A stretch of DNA of 56,894 bases from Thalassolituus marinus (GTDB lineage: Bacteria > Pseudomonadota > Gammaproteobacteria > Pseudomonadales > Oceanobacteraceae): positions 1 to 56,894 of the forward strand of contig NZ_JAEDAH010000011.1 of assembly GCF_020320395.1 (NCBI RefSeq), read 5' to 3'. The number at the start of each line of letters is the position of its first letter. Within the stretch, counting starts at the first letter, position 1. The notes beneath the pieces are model-generated. The model was not told the origin of the DNA and searched no databases. It saw only the letters and a list, made by a program, of their open reading frames with translations. Below, in pieces: positions 25,301 to 34,283 of this stretch. The position numbers and the translations under genes are program-made.

Positions 25301-26015
25301 TCCGAATGAGGAAAACGTCTGGGCTATGTACGTGCTGATTGATGGCAATGACGTGGGTGACCCGGATGCCACCTTGCCATTCCCGGAAAACCTTGAGCCA
25401 AGCCGAGCCCGTTACGAGTTGTTCTTTAATCAGGACGGCAGTTTCGACCCAGTGGCAACCGGTGATATCTACATCACCAACTGGGACCCGGTCGATGCTG
25501 ACGGCAATCCAACCGGTGCACTGAGCTCGGTGAACGTTCTGGAAGGCGGCCTACCGTTGAGCGAGCCACCGGTAAACTCCAACTTCCAGATTGACCTGGC
25601 CGGCTCTACTCAGTTCGGCAGCGAATTCTCGGTGAACGAAGTGAGCCAGAATGGTTACACCACCGGCCGTCTGACCGGCCTGGAAGTGGATGATGAGGGT
25701 ATTATCTTTGCCCGCTTCACCAACGGTCAGGCGCAGACACTGGGACAGGTGGCACTGGCGACCTTCCGCAATCCGGAAGGCCTGACGCCACTGGGTGATA
25801 CCTCCTGGGGTGAATCGTTTGAATCCGGCGTACCAACCATTGGTTCTCCGCAAACGGCTTCCTTTGGTCAGATTCGCTCATCGGCACTTGAAGACTCTAA
25901 CGTTGACCTGTCGGAGGAGCTGGTGGGGCTGATTATTGCCCAGCGGAACTTCCAGGCCAGCGCCAAAACCATTGAAACCACCGACCAGGTAACTCAGACC
26001 ATTCTCAACATCTGA
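22383..26015 (+). CDS. flgE: Flagellar hook protein FlgE, giant form
   Basis: A 1210-aa hook protein (E. coli FlgE has 402 aa). The N-terminal part to about residue 158 is standard (GLSGIRAASTDLEVTGNNIA; later ALDLAIDGNGFFVL). The hook-core segment TSMTIYDSLGNSHVMTQYF resumes at about 941, and the C-terminus LVGLIIAQRNFQASAKTIET is normal. Residues of about 160-940 are an insertion made of acidic, beta-rich repeats. These follow a pattern of a strand pair, then YxSLDDLAVAIQQQI, then VTVDAVGGQLVFTN, like Flagellin_IN modules. The frame is open throughout with uniform codon use, so it is a real giant protein. Transcribed with flgBCD. Confidence 0.93.
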   Translation: MAFNIGLSGIRAASTDLEVTGNNIANASTTGFKESRAEFSDVYTTTLLGTGVKPVGSGVMVDNVRQEFSQGNISGTENALDLAIDGNGFFVLEGSGSISYTRSGIFSLDKDGYVVANNGSRLQGYAANANGVVNGVLDDIRIQVANQPPRLTNLATAILNLDASESVLQEQGLQLVANGLAIGTADSGILESTTTILASAGQPTTAGIPAQMAFAGGAGLTVADVGTAGTVGTKTIDVDLGDGNGVQTITLTAIPAGSTEAEALTIIQQSIDAQLGSQQLTASVGGAGELVIERAGYSATDGSSFALTNSATWDALFGAAGAVTAGTAGSLLFVGSNALTADMTSVPGTSTTTRTTATPSLNIVASDPGEFAALTASNLYGALDVSTVGGNVLAFTVATESGATYPINLSEAAWLGASPGSGYAMLSVADAVAQINAQITATAGAGNEEVLAVNNAGFIEFQVQAPGNRGDYLQIANNSVSSVNYSLDNLGFYSGNRFDNGVEPVQANNEFQLEVTSTTGLGGGPFTLTIPPANYASLDDLAVAIQQQIDVYIGATGLSGKVTVDAVGGQLVFTNTNVGSGEGISITPTVAEPQAVAALGFDSLFTVTGEDEVDRTNSFRINLTVPAPDSDNRSGSVMISLDEEFRSVQQLAAAINRQLNSQDADAYIGVQATAVEVEPKTTPPQYQLQLRATEDGEASIITVTNITASGPDISESDLYALLQVNPDDNTLLTTGIEGVNNQYPETTVVLTDPDGEESTITIPEQAEANEIVALFNQYPGVTASALTTMTIPLSSYNSPGNNMVLTLNGQELESTSLEDIADEINSYRSTTLPGFEASINESGDLIITNEIGRDIKLAIDSPVVSDSLVVVGAENTGPVVLGGSSSAAEAAAVGGVVTFILNEDYMLSEPSPAISGIFGALTEDEFTPYTLNAFDPTDQDTYNHATSMTIYDSLGNSHVMTQYFVKEPLDPNRPNEENVWAMYVLIDGNDVGDPDATLPFPENLEPSRARYELFFNQDGSFDPVATGDIYITNWDPVDADGNPTGALSSVNVLEGGLPLSEPPVNSNFQIDLAGSTQFGSEFSVNEVSQNGYTTGRLTGLEVDDEGIIFARFTNGQAQTLGQVALATFRNPEGLTPLGDTSWGESFESGVPTIGSPQTASFGQIRSSALEDSNVDLSEELVGLIIAQRNFQASAKTIETTDQVTQTILNI

Positions 26016-26037
26016 GGACTGGTTGCCGCAGCGGCAA

Positions 26038-26065
26038 GCCGCTTCCGCCTCTGGCTGAAGCGGCG
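26038..26065 (+). terminator. Hairpin after flgE
   Basis: GCCGCTT ... AAGCGGC forms a stem after the flgE stop. There is no clear T-tract, so it may be a weak terminator or an mRNA-stabilising structure separating flgBCDE from flgF. Confidence 0.4.
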
Positions 26066-26142
26066 GCCGCCATTCTCCCTCTGGTGTCACAAAAGTGACG
26101 CCATTTTTATGTAACTCTTTGAATTACATAGAATTTACATCT

Positions 26143-26159
26143 TTGGCACGGCCTCTGCT
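26143..26159 (+). promoter_or_regulatory. Sigma-54 promoter of flgFGHI
   Basis: TTGGCAC-GGCCT-CTGCT matches TGGCAC-N5-TTGC with one mismatch in the -12 element. It lies about 60 bases before flgF, after the hairpin that follows flgE, and so starts a second hook-basal-body operon. Confidence 0.75.
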
Positions 26160-26221
26160 TAATCCCTTACAGATGATGAATTTTCGCAGCCTTTGGGACT
26201 GCATCAATCAGGGTTAAGACT

Positions 26222-26968
26222 ATGGATCGTGCACTTTTTATCGCTATGTCCGGGGCCAAGCAGAACACGCTGGGACAGACTGCGCACGCCAACAATCTGG
26301 CTAACGCCAATACCACCGGCTTTCGCTCTGACTATACCCAGAGCCGCGCCATGGGCGTATTCGGTGACCACTTCCCAACGCGTGCTTACGCTATGACCGA
26401 GCGTCCGGCCAGTGACTTCCGTCAGGGACCGCTGATCGAAACCGGTCGCAGCCTGGATGTCACCATTGAAGGTGATGGCTGGTTTGCGGTGGTCGGTCCG
26501 GATGGCGAGGAAGCCTACACCCGTGCCGGTGATCTTAGTGTCGATCCGGCCGGCCGTTTGCTGAACGGGTCTGGTCTGCAACTGATAGGCGATGGTGGCC
26601 CTGTGGTTCTGCCTGAATATCAGAGTATTGAAGTCAGCCGTGCCGGAATTGTCACCATTCAGCCGCTGGGAGAGAACCCGGCTGCCGTGGCTGAGCCGGT
26701 ACAGCTGAAACTGGTGAAACCGGATGTGCAGGCGCTGGAAAAAGGCGAAGACGGCCTGTTCCGTTTTCGTGATCCGGCAACACCACCGGCGGTCGCCGAC
26801 CCGACCATCAGTCTGGTGAACGGTTTTGTCGAAGGCTCTAACGTGAATGCGGTGACCGAATTAACCAGCCTGATTTCACTGAATCGTCAGTATGAAATGC
26901 AGGTAAAACTGATGAAGCGTGTGGACGAAAATGCATCGGCCACCACACAACTGCTGTCCAGTCAGTAA
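26222..26968 (+). CDS. flgF: Flagellar proximal rod protein FlgF
   Basis: A 248-aa rod protein. It opens with MDRALFIAMSGAKQNTLGQT and carries ANNLANANTTGFRSD, the axial-protein signature. The C-terminus has FVEGSNVNAVTELTSLISL. It connects the proximal rod to FlgG. Normal length; 11 bp before flgG. Confidence 0.95.
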   Translation: MDRALFIAMSGAKQNTLGQTAHANNLANANTTGFRSDYTQSRAMGVFGDHFPTRAYAMTERPASDFRQGPLIETGRSLDVTIEGDGWFAVVGPDGEEAYTRAGDLSVDPAGRLLNGSGLQLIGDGGPVVLPEYQSIEVSRAGIVTIQPLGENPAAVAEPVQLKLVKPDVQALEKGEDGLFRFRDPATPPAVADPTISLVNGFVEGSNVNAVTELTSLISLNRQYEMQVKLMKRVDENASATTQLLSSQ

Positions 26969-26979
26969 GGAGATAAATT

Positions 26980-27765
26980 ATGTTATCAGCACTCTGGGTA
27001 AGTAAAACCGGACTGGAAGCACAGGATCTGGCGCTGACCACGGTTTCCAATAACCTGGCTAACGTATCGACCACCGGCTTTAAAAAAGACCGCGCGGTAT
27101 TTGAAGATTTACTCTATCAGGTACAGCGTCAGCCGGGGGCTAACTCATCCGCCGATACGCGTCTGCCATCGGGCTTGCAGTTGGGTACCGGTGTTCGTAC
27201 CGCGGGTACGCAAAAGGTATTTACCACGGGGTCTCTGCAATTAACCGATCAGCCACTCGATCTGGCGATTAATGGTCGTGGTTTTTTCCAGATTCAGATG
27301 CCGGACGGCACCATTGGTTATACCCGCGATGGTACCTTTCACATTAACAGTGAAGGTGTGGTGGTTAACGTTAACGGTTATCCACTTGAGCCGCAGATTA
27401 CTATTCCCGAACAGACCAACCAGCTGACCATCAGTAAGGACGGTATTGTACAGGCCACCATGTTTGGTGACCCGACGCCGCAGGAACTGGGTCAGATTGA
27501 AACTATGGATTTTATTAACCCGGCAGGTCTGCAGGCGATGGGGGGGAATATTTTCTTCGAAACCGCTGCCAGTGGTGCTCCGCAGGGTGGTGTGCCAGGT
27601 GAGGATGGATTTGGTTCAGTCGAGCAGGGTGCTCTGGAAAATTCCAACGTTGAAGTGGTGGAAGAGCTGGTGAAAATGATCACCGTTCAGCGTTCATACG
27701 AAATGAATTCCAAAGTGGTGTCAGCCGCAGATCAGATGCTGCAGTTCCTGACACAGAATACGTAA
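26980..27765 (+). CDS. flgG: Flagellar distal rod protein FlgG
   Basis: A 261-aa distal rod protein, the standard family length. N-terminus LSALWVSKTGLEAQDLALTT and C-terminus SNVEVVEELVKMITVQRSYE are typical. A clear ribosome site (AAGGAG) precedes the ATG. Unlike its homologue FlgE downstream in the axial structure, it carries no insertion. Confidence 0.96.
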   Translation: MLSALWVSKTGLEAQDLALTTVSNNLANVSTTGFKKDRAVFEDLLYQVQRQPGANSSADTRLPSGLQLGTGVRTAGTQKVFTTGSLQLTDQPLDLAINGRGFFQIQMPDGTIGYTRDGTFHINSEGVVVNVNGYPLEPQITIPEQTNQLTISKDGIVQATMFGDPTPQELGQIETMDFINPAGLQAMGGNIFFETAASGAPQGGVPGEDGFGSVEQGALENSNVEVVEELVKMITVQRSYEMNSKVVSAADQMLQFLTQNT

Positions 27766-27784
27766 TTGTAGGGAGGGTTATGTT

Positions 27785-28465
27785 ATGTGGCGCCTTACAG
27801 CACTTATTCCAACGGTTTTTATGGTGGCATGCTCTTCAGTGCCACTGGAAAAAGACGTTTATCCGGACGACCCTGATTTTGCCCCGGTTTCCGCTCAGGG
27901 ACTACAGCCACCGCCAGTGGTCAATGGCTCACTGTTTCAGGCGCGCTATGGTATGGGCCTGTATACCGACCAGCAGGCACGCCGTGTCGGTGACATTATT
28001 ACCGTGATTTTTGAAGAGCAGTATCAATCGTCGAAATCAGCAGAAACATCAGCGGATAAATCGTCGGCTAATTCAGCTTCTGTCGGCAGTATGTTCGGCA
28101 CTGTACCGGGCTGGAAGAACCTTAACCTCGGAGTTGATACCAGTGCCGATCGTCAGTTCAGTGGCAAAGGTGAGGCGGATCGTTCGAACAGCCTGAGCGG
28201 TCAGATTTCAGTATCGGTCGCGGAAATTATGCCCAACGGTATTCTGCGAATTCGAGGTGAAAAGTGGCTGACGCTGAGCGAAGGTGATGAATATATCCGT
28301 ATCAGTGGCCTGATTCGCCCGGCAGATATTTCACCGGACAATACCGTGTCGTCGAATAAAGTGGCTGATGCGCGTATTTCATTCGGTGGTCGTGGCAGTC
28401 TGAATAACTCCACTAAACAGGGTTGGTTCGACCGAATCATGAATTCACCCTGGATGCCGTTCTGA
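27785..28465 (+). CDS. flgH: Flagellar L-ring lipoprotein FlgH
   Basis: A 226-aa outer-membrane lipoprotein. A signal peptide ends in the lipobox MVACSS (Cys16 lipidated). The body has [20 protein letters not shown] and the C-terminal [20 protein letters not shown] of the family. It forms the L-ring bushing around the rod. The flgI gene follows at once. Confidence 0.94.
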   Translation: MWRLTALIPTVFMVACSSVPLEKDVYPDDPDFAPVSAQGLQPPPVVNGSLFQARYGMGLYTDQQARRVGDIITVIFEEQYQSSKSAETSADKSSANSASVGSMFGTVPGWKNLNLGVDTSADRQFSGKGEADRSNSLSGQISVSVAEIMPNGILRIRGEKWLTLSEGDEYIRISGLIRPADISPDNTVSSNKVADARISFGGRGSLNNSTKQGWFDRIMNSPWMPF

Positions 28466-28476
28466 GGACGTTTTTT

Positions 28477-29574
28477 ATGAAAACATTTTTCACGGCTGTG
28501 AGTTGTTTGTTGCTGCTGGTATCCGTTCAGGTTCAGGCCGAACGGATTAAAGACATTACCAGCATTGCCGGTGTGCGCAGCAACCAGCTGGTGGGCTATG
28601 GCCTGGTGGTTGGCCTGGATGGTTCCGGTGACAAAGCACCATTCACCACCCAGACTTTCCGCAACATGATGAGCCAGTTCGGCATCAGTGTTCCGGCGGG
28701 CACCGACCCGAAACTGAAAAATGTCGCAGCGGTATCTGTAACTGCGGAGCTACCACCATTTTCGAAGCCAGGTCAGCGTGTTGATGTGACAGTGGCTTCT
28801 CTGGGTAACGCCAAAAGCCTGCGTGGTGGCCAGTTGTTATTTACGCCGCTGAAAGGTGCCGATGGCAACATCTATGCCGTGGCTCAGGGTAATCTGGTCG
28901 TGGGTGGTTTCGGTGCCGAAGGCAACGATGGCTCCAGTATTAAAGTGAACGTTCCCAGTGTCGGTCGTATTCCCAATGGCGCATCCGTTGAACAGACGGT
29001 ACCAACCAACTTTGCCCGCGGTGACAGTCTGGTGTTCAACCTTGATCAGCCGGACTTCACCACCGCACACGCCATGGTTAAGAAAATTAACGATCTGATG
29101 GGGCCGGGAACGGCGGAAGCGCTGGATGCCACTTCCATTCGTGTCAGTGCGCCGCGCGATACCAGTCAGCGTGTCAGTTATCTTTCTATTATCGAAAATA
29201 TGGAAATTGAAACTGGTACTGAACGGGCTAAAGTCATTATTAACTCGCGTACCGGTACCATCGTGATGGGACAGAATGTGCTGATCGAGCCGGTTGCTGT
29301 TACACACGGTAATCTGGTGGTCACCATTACCGAAGATTTTCAGGTATCTCAGCCGAATGCTCTGGCGGAAGGCGATACCGTGGTGGTGCCGCAAACCAAT
29401 ATCAATATTGATGATGGCGGTGATAATCGTATGTTCAAGTTCGGACCAGGCGTATCGCTGGATAGTATTGTAAAGGCCGTGAATGATGTCGGCGTTGCTC
29501 CGGGTGACCTGATGGCCATTCTCGAAGCGATGAAGCAGGCCGGAGCATTGAAAGCAGAATTAATCGTGATCTGA
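28477..29574 (+). CDS. flgI: Flagellar P-ring protein FlgI
   Basis: A 365-aa periplasmic protein with a signal peptide ([21 protein letters not shown]). The mature start [20 protein letters not shown] is the FlgI signature. FlgI polymerises into the P-ring with help from FlgA. ATG 28477 follows flgH by 11 bp; a longer frame starting inside flgH is not credible. Confidence 0.95.
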   Translation: MKTFFTAVSCLLLLVSVQVQAERIKDITSIAGVRSNQLVGYGLVVGLDGSGDKAPFTTQTFRNMMSQFGISVPAGTDPKLKNVAAVSVTAELPPFSKPGQRVDVTVASLGNAKSLRGGQLLFTPLKGADGNIYAVAQGNLVVGGFGAEGNDGSSIKVNVPSVGRIPNGASVEQTVPTNFARGDSLVFNLDQPDFTTAHAMVKKINDLMGPGTAEALDATSIRVSAPRDTSQRVSYLSIIENMEIETGTERAKVIINSRTGTIVMGQNVLIEPVAVTHGNLVVTITEDFQVSQPNALAEGDTVVVPQTNINIDDGGDNRMFKFGPGVSLDSIVKAVNDVGVAPGDLMAILEAMKQAGALKAELIVI

Positions 29575-29598
29575 TATCACCTGAAATGCGGAAGTATT

Positions 29599-29892
29599 AT
29601 GACTGAAGATTTATTTGAGCAGATCCGTCTGTTATCGCTGGAAATCCGTTCGCTGGTTAAGCAAGGCGTAAAGGAGGGTGTTGAAGAACGCATTGAGCAC
29701 CGCAACGCGCTACTGGAGCAGTGGTTTCAGGGAATAACGCAACTGATTCAGCTGACCAACGAACAGCAGACATTCCTCGAAGATCTGCTGCGTGAAGAGC
29801 AGGCACTGGTGGCTGAGCTGCAGCAGGAGCAGTCCGGGCTGGCACAGGTTGCCCGCAATAAGAAAAAAGCCAGTATGTACCAACAGCACTAG
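29599..29892 (+). CDS. Small helical FliT-like flagellar chaperone candidate
   Basis: A 97-aa, almost fully helical protein. The layout resembles FliT/FlgN-type export chaperones: an N-terminal helix pair, an EERIEHRNALLEQWF segment near the middle, and a short basic tail ending KKASMYQQH. It sits between flgI and flgJ, 24 bp after flgI, where no chaperone is normally found. fliT is missing from its usual place after fliS in this window, so a displaced FliT that serves the cap FliD is a possible reading. Identity by homology is weak. Confidence 0.5.
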   Translation: MTEDLFEQIRLLSLEIRSLVKQGVKEGVEERIEHRNALLEQWFQGITQLIQLTNEQQTFLEDLLREEQALVAELQQEQSGLAQVARNKKKASMYQQH

Positions 29893-29988
29893 GCAATTAT
29901 TTCCCGCAATGCTGAATATTCGGAATGCCCATATTCAGCAGGGTTCGCCTCTCACCTCATTGAGTTGGGAGTGGCCCCCTGCGGTGCT

Positions 29989-30209
29989 GACGTCAGACGC
30001 CAGACGCCTGAAGCTTGAAGCCTGAAGCCTGAAGCCTGAAGCCTGAAGCTTGAAGCTTGAAGCTTGAAGCTTGAAGCTTGAAGCTTGAAGCCTGACGCAC
30101 GACCTCCGACCTCCGACCTCTGACCTCCGACCTCCGACCTCCGACCTCCGACCTCCGACCTCCGACCTCCGACCTCCGACCTCCGACCTCCGACCTCCGA
30201 CCTCCGACC
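29989..30209. repeat. Heptamer tandem repeat array upstream of flgJ
   Basis: A 221-bp array with strict 7-bp periodicity in three blocks. It begins with GACGTCA/GACGCCA units, continues with about 13 units of GCCTGAA or GCTTGAA, and ends with 15 units of GACCTCC (one is GACCTCT) from 30101. The array ends 6 bases before the sigma-54 promoter of flgJ. Related heptamers occur at 35532-35566 and 36466-36584. It is intergenic and does not encode a credible protein. Confidence 0.95.
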
Positions 30210-30214
30210 AAAAC

Positions 30215-30231
30215 TTGGCAAACATTTTGCA
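30215..30231 (+). promoter_or_regulatory. Sigma-54 promoter of flgJKL
   Basis: TTGGCAA-ACATT-TTGCA matches TGGCAC-N5-TTGC with one mismatch. It lies directly after the heptamer array and 25 bases before the flgJ ATG, with AGAGGAG as ribosome site. Any activator site would have to lie inside or beyond the array. Confidence 0.75.
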
Positions 30232-30255
30232 ATTTCCTCTTCAGAGGAGATTTCT

Positions 30256-31299
30256 ATGATTCAGACACAAGCTAACAGCGCTCAGGTCTTCACCGACATT
30301 AACGGTTTGCAGGGTATTCGTAACCTTGGCAAAGCCGATAAAAATGCTGCGCTGCGTGAAGTCGCTAACCAGTTCGAGTCCATGTTTCTGAACATGATGC
30401 TGGGCTCAATGCGGGACGCGAATAAGGTGTTTGAAGAGGACTCATTATTCAGCTCTCCGGAGATGGATTTTTACGAAAAAATGTACGACGACCAGATGGC
30501 GCTGTCGCTTGCAGGCCAGAAGGGCATGGGCCTGGCGGACGTTATCTACCGCCAGCTGATGTCTAACTACGGTGACCAGGCCCAGCAGCCAAAAGCACTG
30601 GATCAGAGTTCAATGAATGACCGCCGTATGTCCTGGTCGCTGCCGTCAGCGAAAGTACTGCAGGACGCTGTTGATGAAGTCGATTCTGTGCTGCAGGCGT
30701 CTGCAGCAGACTCCGGCAATAGCGAGGATGCGGTCAGCGTAGGTGAGCAGGGTGTGGCAAATGGCGATGGGGATAAAGGGCAACAGTTTGCCACTGCGGA
30801 AAGCTTCGTTGCCGCTCTTTACCCGTTGGCAGAAAAAGTGGGTGCCGAAATTGGCGTTGACCCGAAAGCCATTGTTGCTCAGGCGGCGCTGGAAACCGGC
30901 TGGGGTAAATATGTTATCAGCGATGAGCAGGGCCGCAGCAGTTTCAATTTCTTCGGTATTAAGGCCGATCAGCGCTGGAGTGGCGAGGCCGTGACCGTGA
31001 CGACTCATGAATACCGTGGCGGTGTGGCGCTGAAAGAACAGGCGGCATTCCGTTCTTACGCATCCGCTGAAGAGGGTATGCGCGATTACGCTGCCTTCCT
31101 GCAATCCGGTAGTCGTTATCAGCAAGCGATAGGTCAGGACCTGTCGGCCGAACATTATGGTCATGCATTGCAGAAAGCAGGCTATGCAACCGATCCGCAG
31201 TATGGCGTAAAAATTCACCGTATTTCAGAAAGCAGCACGCTGAACGACGCGCTGCAAACTATGCAGAGTGCTCTGCAGGGAGCGGGTATCGATGGCTGA
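30256..31299 (+). CDS. flgJ: Flagellum-specific muramidase and rod scaffold FlgJ
   Basis: A 347-aa two-domain FlgJ. The N-terminal rod-cap domain (about 30-105; EVANQFESMFLNMMLGSMRD) is followed by a linker. A glucosaminidase domain of the lysozyme-like type (about 175-330) contains IVAQAALETGWGK with the catalytic Glu. It cuts peptidoglycan so the rod can pass. Its stop overlaps the flgK start by 8 bp. Confidence 0.94.
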   Translation: MIQTQANSAQVFTDINGLQGIRNLGKADKNAALREVANQFESMFLNMMLGSMRDANKVFEEDSLFSSPEMDFYEKMYDDQMALSLAGQKGMGLADVIYRQLMSNYGDQAQQPKALDQSSMNDRRMSWSLPSAKVLQDAVDEVDSVLQASAADSGNSEDAVSVGEQGVANGDGDKGQQFATAESFVAALYPLAEKVGAEIGVDPKAIVAQAALETGWGKYVISDEQGRSSFNFFGIKADQRWSGEAVTVTTHEYRGGVALKEQAAFRSYASAEEGMRDYAAFLQSGSRYQQAIGQDLSAEHYGHALQKAGYATDPQYGVKIHRISESSTLNDALQTMQSALQGAGIDG

Positions 31300-34273
31300 T
31301 ATTCTGGAAATTGGTATATCTGGTCTGAAAGCCAGTCAGACCGCACTGACCGTTACCGGCCATAACATCACCAATGCCGGCACCGAAGGTTATACCCGTC
31401 AGGTTCTGTCACAGAGTGCCACATCGCCCCAAAATAAAGGCGGTGTCTGGATCGGCTCAGGCGTCAGTATCGATTCGGTTACCCGTGTCTATGATCAGTT
31501 CCTGACAGAACAGTTATGGCGCGATACGGCAACCTTTAACGGCTTTGACACACTGTCGAATAACGCAGAACAAATTGACAGTCTGCTGGCCGACAGTGGT
31601 ACCGGTATTCAGCCAGGTCTGGAAAATATGTTCGGTGCGCTGCAGGCGGTGGTTGATGATCCATCGTCACTGCCTGCGCGTGCGGTTCTGATCAGCGAGT
31701 CGGAAGGTCTGATTGATCGTTTTACCGCGATCAGCGATCGTCTGACTGCGCAGAACGATATTATCAATGGTCAGATGGAAGTGATGGCTGGCCAGATTTC
31801 CACTATTGGTGCGGCCATTGCGGAATTGAACGAGCAGATTCAGTTCGCTACGGCGTCTGCTAACGGCGTTCAGCCAAATGACCTGCTGGACGAACGTGAC
31901 CAGTTGGTGAAAGAACTGTCCGAGCTGGTAAAGGTCAATATTGTTGAGCAGGACGGTTCCGTCTGGAACGTATTTATCGGTAATGGCCAGGCGCTGGTGG
32001 TTGGTAATGACTCCAACGAATTATTCACCGATGCCGGCGCTTCGGACCCTTCACGACTGGATATTTACTTCCGTAAGGGCGATTCAATTCAGAACGTAAC
32101 CCGCGAAATTACCGGTGGCCAGTTGGGCGGCACACTGGAGTTCCGCGACGAAGTGCTCGATCCGGTGATGAATGGTCTGGGACGTCTGGCGCTGGTGATT
32201 AACCAGAGTTTCAACGAACAGCATAAGCTGGGTATTGATTACGATGGCCTGATGGGTGAAAACTACTTCACCGACATTAATGCCCCGGAAAAAATCTATA
32301 ACCGTATTCTCGGCGACCGTAATAACGCCAGCCCGAATGACCGTCTTATTGCGGTTAATATTCTCGATGCCGGGGCACTTTCAACCAGTGAATATCAGTT
32401 AGAGTTTCCAGGGCCTGACGACTATGTTTACCGTATTAAGCGCCTGGATGACGGTGAGATTGTAGAAACCGGTGCGTTAAGTGGTAGCTTTCCGGATTCT
32501 GTCGAGGTCGACGGTTTTGAACTGGTATTCGAGGCCGGTTCGTTTCAGGCCGGCGATGATTTCCTGATTATGCCTACGCGTAATGAATCGCAGAAACTGG
32601 CGATGAATGTAACCCGGCCGGAACAGGTGGCGATTGCCAGCCCGATATCCACCGATGCCGCTATTGGTAACCGTGGTAGCGGTGTGATTTCACAGGGTAG
32701 TGTTTATGATACCGACACATCCTATTTCGATGTTGAAGGTGAGCTGTCTCCACCGTTGCTGATTCGTTTTACTTCACCGACCACCTACGACGTGCTCGAT
32801 AATTCAGACCCGGGTAATCCGATTCCGTTGTTCCCGCCGTTGATGAATCAGACCTATGTGCCGGGTATCAGTAATTCCATGTTGCCGGCCGACGAGGGAA
32901 AAACCTCGTTCACCAGTTTTGGTGGTGTATTACCCGTGCGCGCGACCTATCAGGCCCCCGCTCCGGCGGCAACGGTGGAATCGACGAACGGCTTTTTCCC
33001 GGAACGCATTGTTATCAGCTATACCGATCCGCGTACTGGTCAGGTTACCAGTCAGCCGACGTTAATTACCAAAGCGAATGCATCGGCTCGTGAGATTGCC
33101 GAAGAGCTGAGTAAGCGTGAGGGTGTGGAAGCTATGGCGCGCACCACGGTGGAACTGACAGATTTTACCGCCGATGCTAATCCGTTTCAGGAAATGACAC
33201 TGAGCGTAAACGGCATTGTTCTGACCGATACCCTGGGTCCGAATCAGGCCAAATATGACGATGGTTATCCGCAGGAAGTGCCGGATCCTGTTACGCCGGA
33301 ATTTGTTGCCGACCGTATTAATGCCTGTCGCGATTTGCAGGAGCTGGGTATTACCGCCACCAGTGATGGTACCAAAGTAACCATCATTGCCCTGAACGGT
33401 GACGACATTAATCTTGAGGTCAGTGGTGATAACGGTGATGGCTTCTCGGTCAGTAATGGTCAGGATATTGTTCTGCGCGAAACCGGAGAATCGCCATTTG
33501 TTCCGTTAACAGAATATGACGGCTACAACTTCGATGAAGGTGGTCCGTATCGCTATGAATTTGATGTTCCGGGGCAGGGAACATTCAGTATCGAAATGAC
33601 TGGCAGCTACGCCACCGGAGATGAAGTGGTCGATGCTATTCGCACGCAACTGGAAGATGCGGGCTTTGCGTTTAATGGCAACCTCGATGTAGCCATCAAT
33701 GAACGCGGTGTCATCAGCTTCCAGCCGCGGGTGGAAATGAATGCCACAGGTATTCACGGATCATCAAAAATGACCATGGGCGGCCAGATTAAAGTCATTA
33801 CCGACGCGGGCTACAGCCTGAATGTTGAGCCGCCAGGCAACAACCTGTTCGAGCAGGATCCGGTTGGTGAGCCTGTGTATTTTGGCTTTGATGTGGAAGT
33901 ATCCGGCCTGGTACAAAGTGGTGACGAATTTACGATCGACTTTAATAGCGATGGCACCTCCGACAGTCGTAATGGTGTGTCACTGGCGGCATTACAGACC
34001 GAAGACACGGTAGCGGGAAATACCAGCTTTTCCGAAGCCTACTCACGTTTGGTTGAAGAAGTCGGTTCAACCACCAGTAAAGCCCAGATTAACCGCGACT
34101 CCAGCGAAGTGCTGTTGCGCAATTCCGAAGATGCTGTTTCCAGTTTGTCCGGGGTAAACCTGGATGAGGAAGCCGCTGCACTGATTCAGTTTGAACTGGC
34201 CTATAACGCCAGTGCTCAGGTAATTCAGGTAGCACGCAGTATCTTTGACACTCTGATCTCAACTTTCCGATAG
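31292..34273 (+). CDS. flgK: Hook-filament junction protein FlgK, enlarged
   Basis: A 993-aa junction protein (E. coli 547 aa). The N-terminus (MADILEIGISGLKASQTALT, NITNAGTEGYTRQ) and the helical D1 region to about 330 are normal. The C-terminal segment with SGVNLDEEAAALIQFELAYN is also normal. Between about 350 and 900 there are several extra beta-rich, acidic modules, including one with SYATGDEVVDAIRTQLEDAG that resembles those in FlgE, FliD and flagellin. ATG 31292 overlaps the flgJ stop; the upstream frame is not needed. Confidence 0.93.
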   Translation: MADILEIGISGLKASQTALTVTGHNITNAGTEGYTRQVLSQSATSPQNKGGVWIGSGVSIDSVTRVYDQFLTEQLWRDTATFNGFDTLSNNAEQIDSLLADSGTGIQPGLENMFGALQAVVDDPSSLPARAVLISESEGLIDRFTAISDRLTAQNDIINGQMEVMAGQISTIGAAIAELNEQIQFATASANGVQPNDLLDERDQLVKELSELVKVNIVEQDGSVWNVFIGNGQALVVGNDSNELFTDAGASDPSRLDIYFRKGDSIQNVTREITGGQLGGTLEFRDEVLDPVMNGLGRLALVINQSFNEQHKLGIDYDGLMGENYFTDINAPEKIYNRILGDRNNASPNDRLIAVNILDAGALSTSEYQLEFPGPDDYVYRIKRLDDGEIVETGALSGSFPDSVEVDGFELVFEAGSFQAGDDFLIMPTRNESQKLAMNVTRPEQVAIASPISTDAAIGNRGSGVISQGSVYDTDTSYFDVEGELSPPLLIRFTSPTTYDVLDNSDPGNPIPLFPPLMNQTYVPGISNSMLPADEGKTSFTSFGGVLPVRATYQAPAPAATVESTNGFFPERIVISYTDPRTGQVTSQPTLITKANASAREIAEELSKREGVEAMARTTVELTDFTADANPFQEMTLSVNGIVLTDTLGPNQAKYDDGYPQEVPDPVTPEFVADRINACRDLQELGITATSDGTKVTIIALNGDDINLEVSGDNGDGFSVSNGQDIVLRETGESPFVPLTEYDGYNFDEGGPYRYEFDVPGQGTFSIEMTGSYATGDEVVDAIRTQLEDAGFAFNGNLDVAINERGVISFQPRVEMNATGIHGSSKMTMGGQIKVITDAGYSLNVEPPGNNLFEQDPVGEPVYFGFDVEVSGLVQSGDEFTIDFNSDGTSDSRNGVSLAALQTEDTVAGNTSFSEAYSRLVEEVGSTTSKAQINRDSSEVLLRNSEDAVSSLSGVNLDEEAAALIQFELAYNASAQVIQVARSIFDTLISTFR

Positions 34274-34283
34274 GAGCTGGGTG

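Noticed and set aside
29935-30232. Minus-strand reading frames of repeated SEVGGRR type over the heptamer array
   Set aside because: All frames stay open only because a 7-bp repeat without stop codons is translated three ways. There is no ribosome site and the products are pure repeat.
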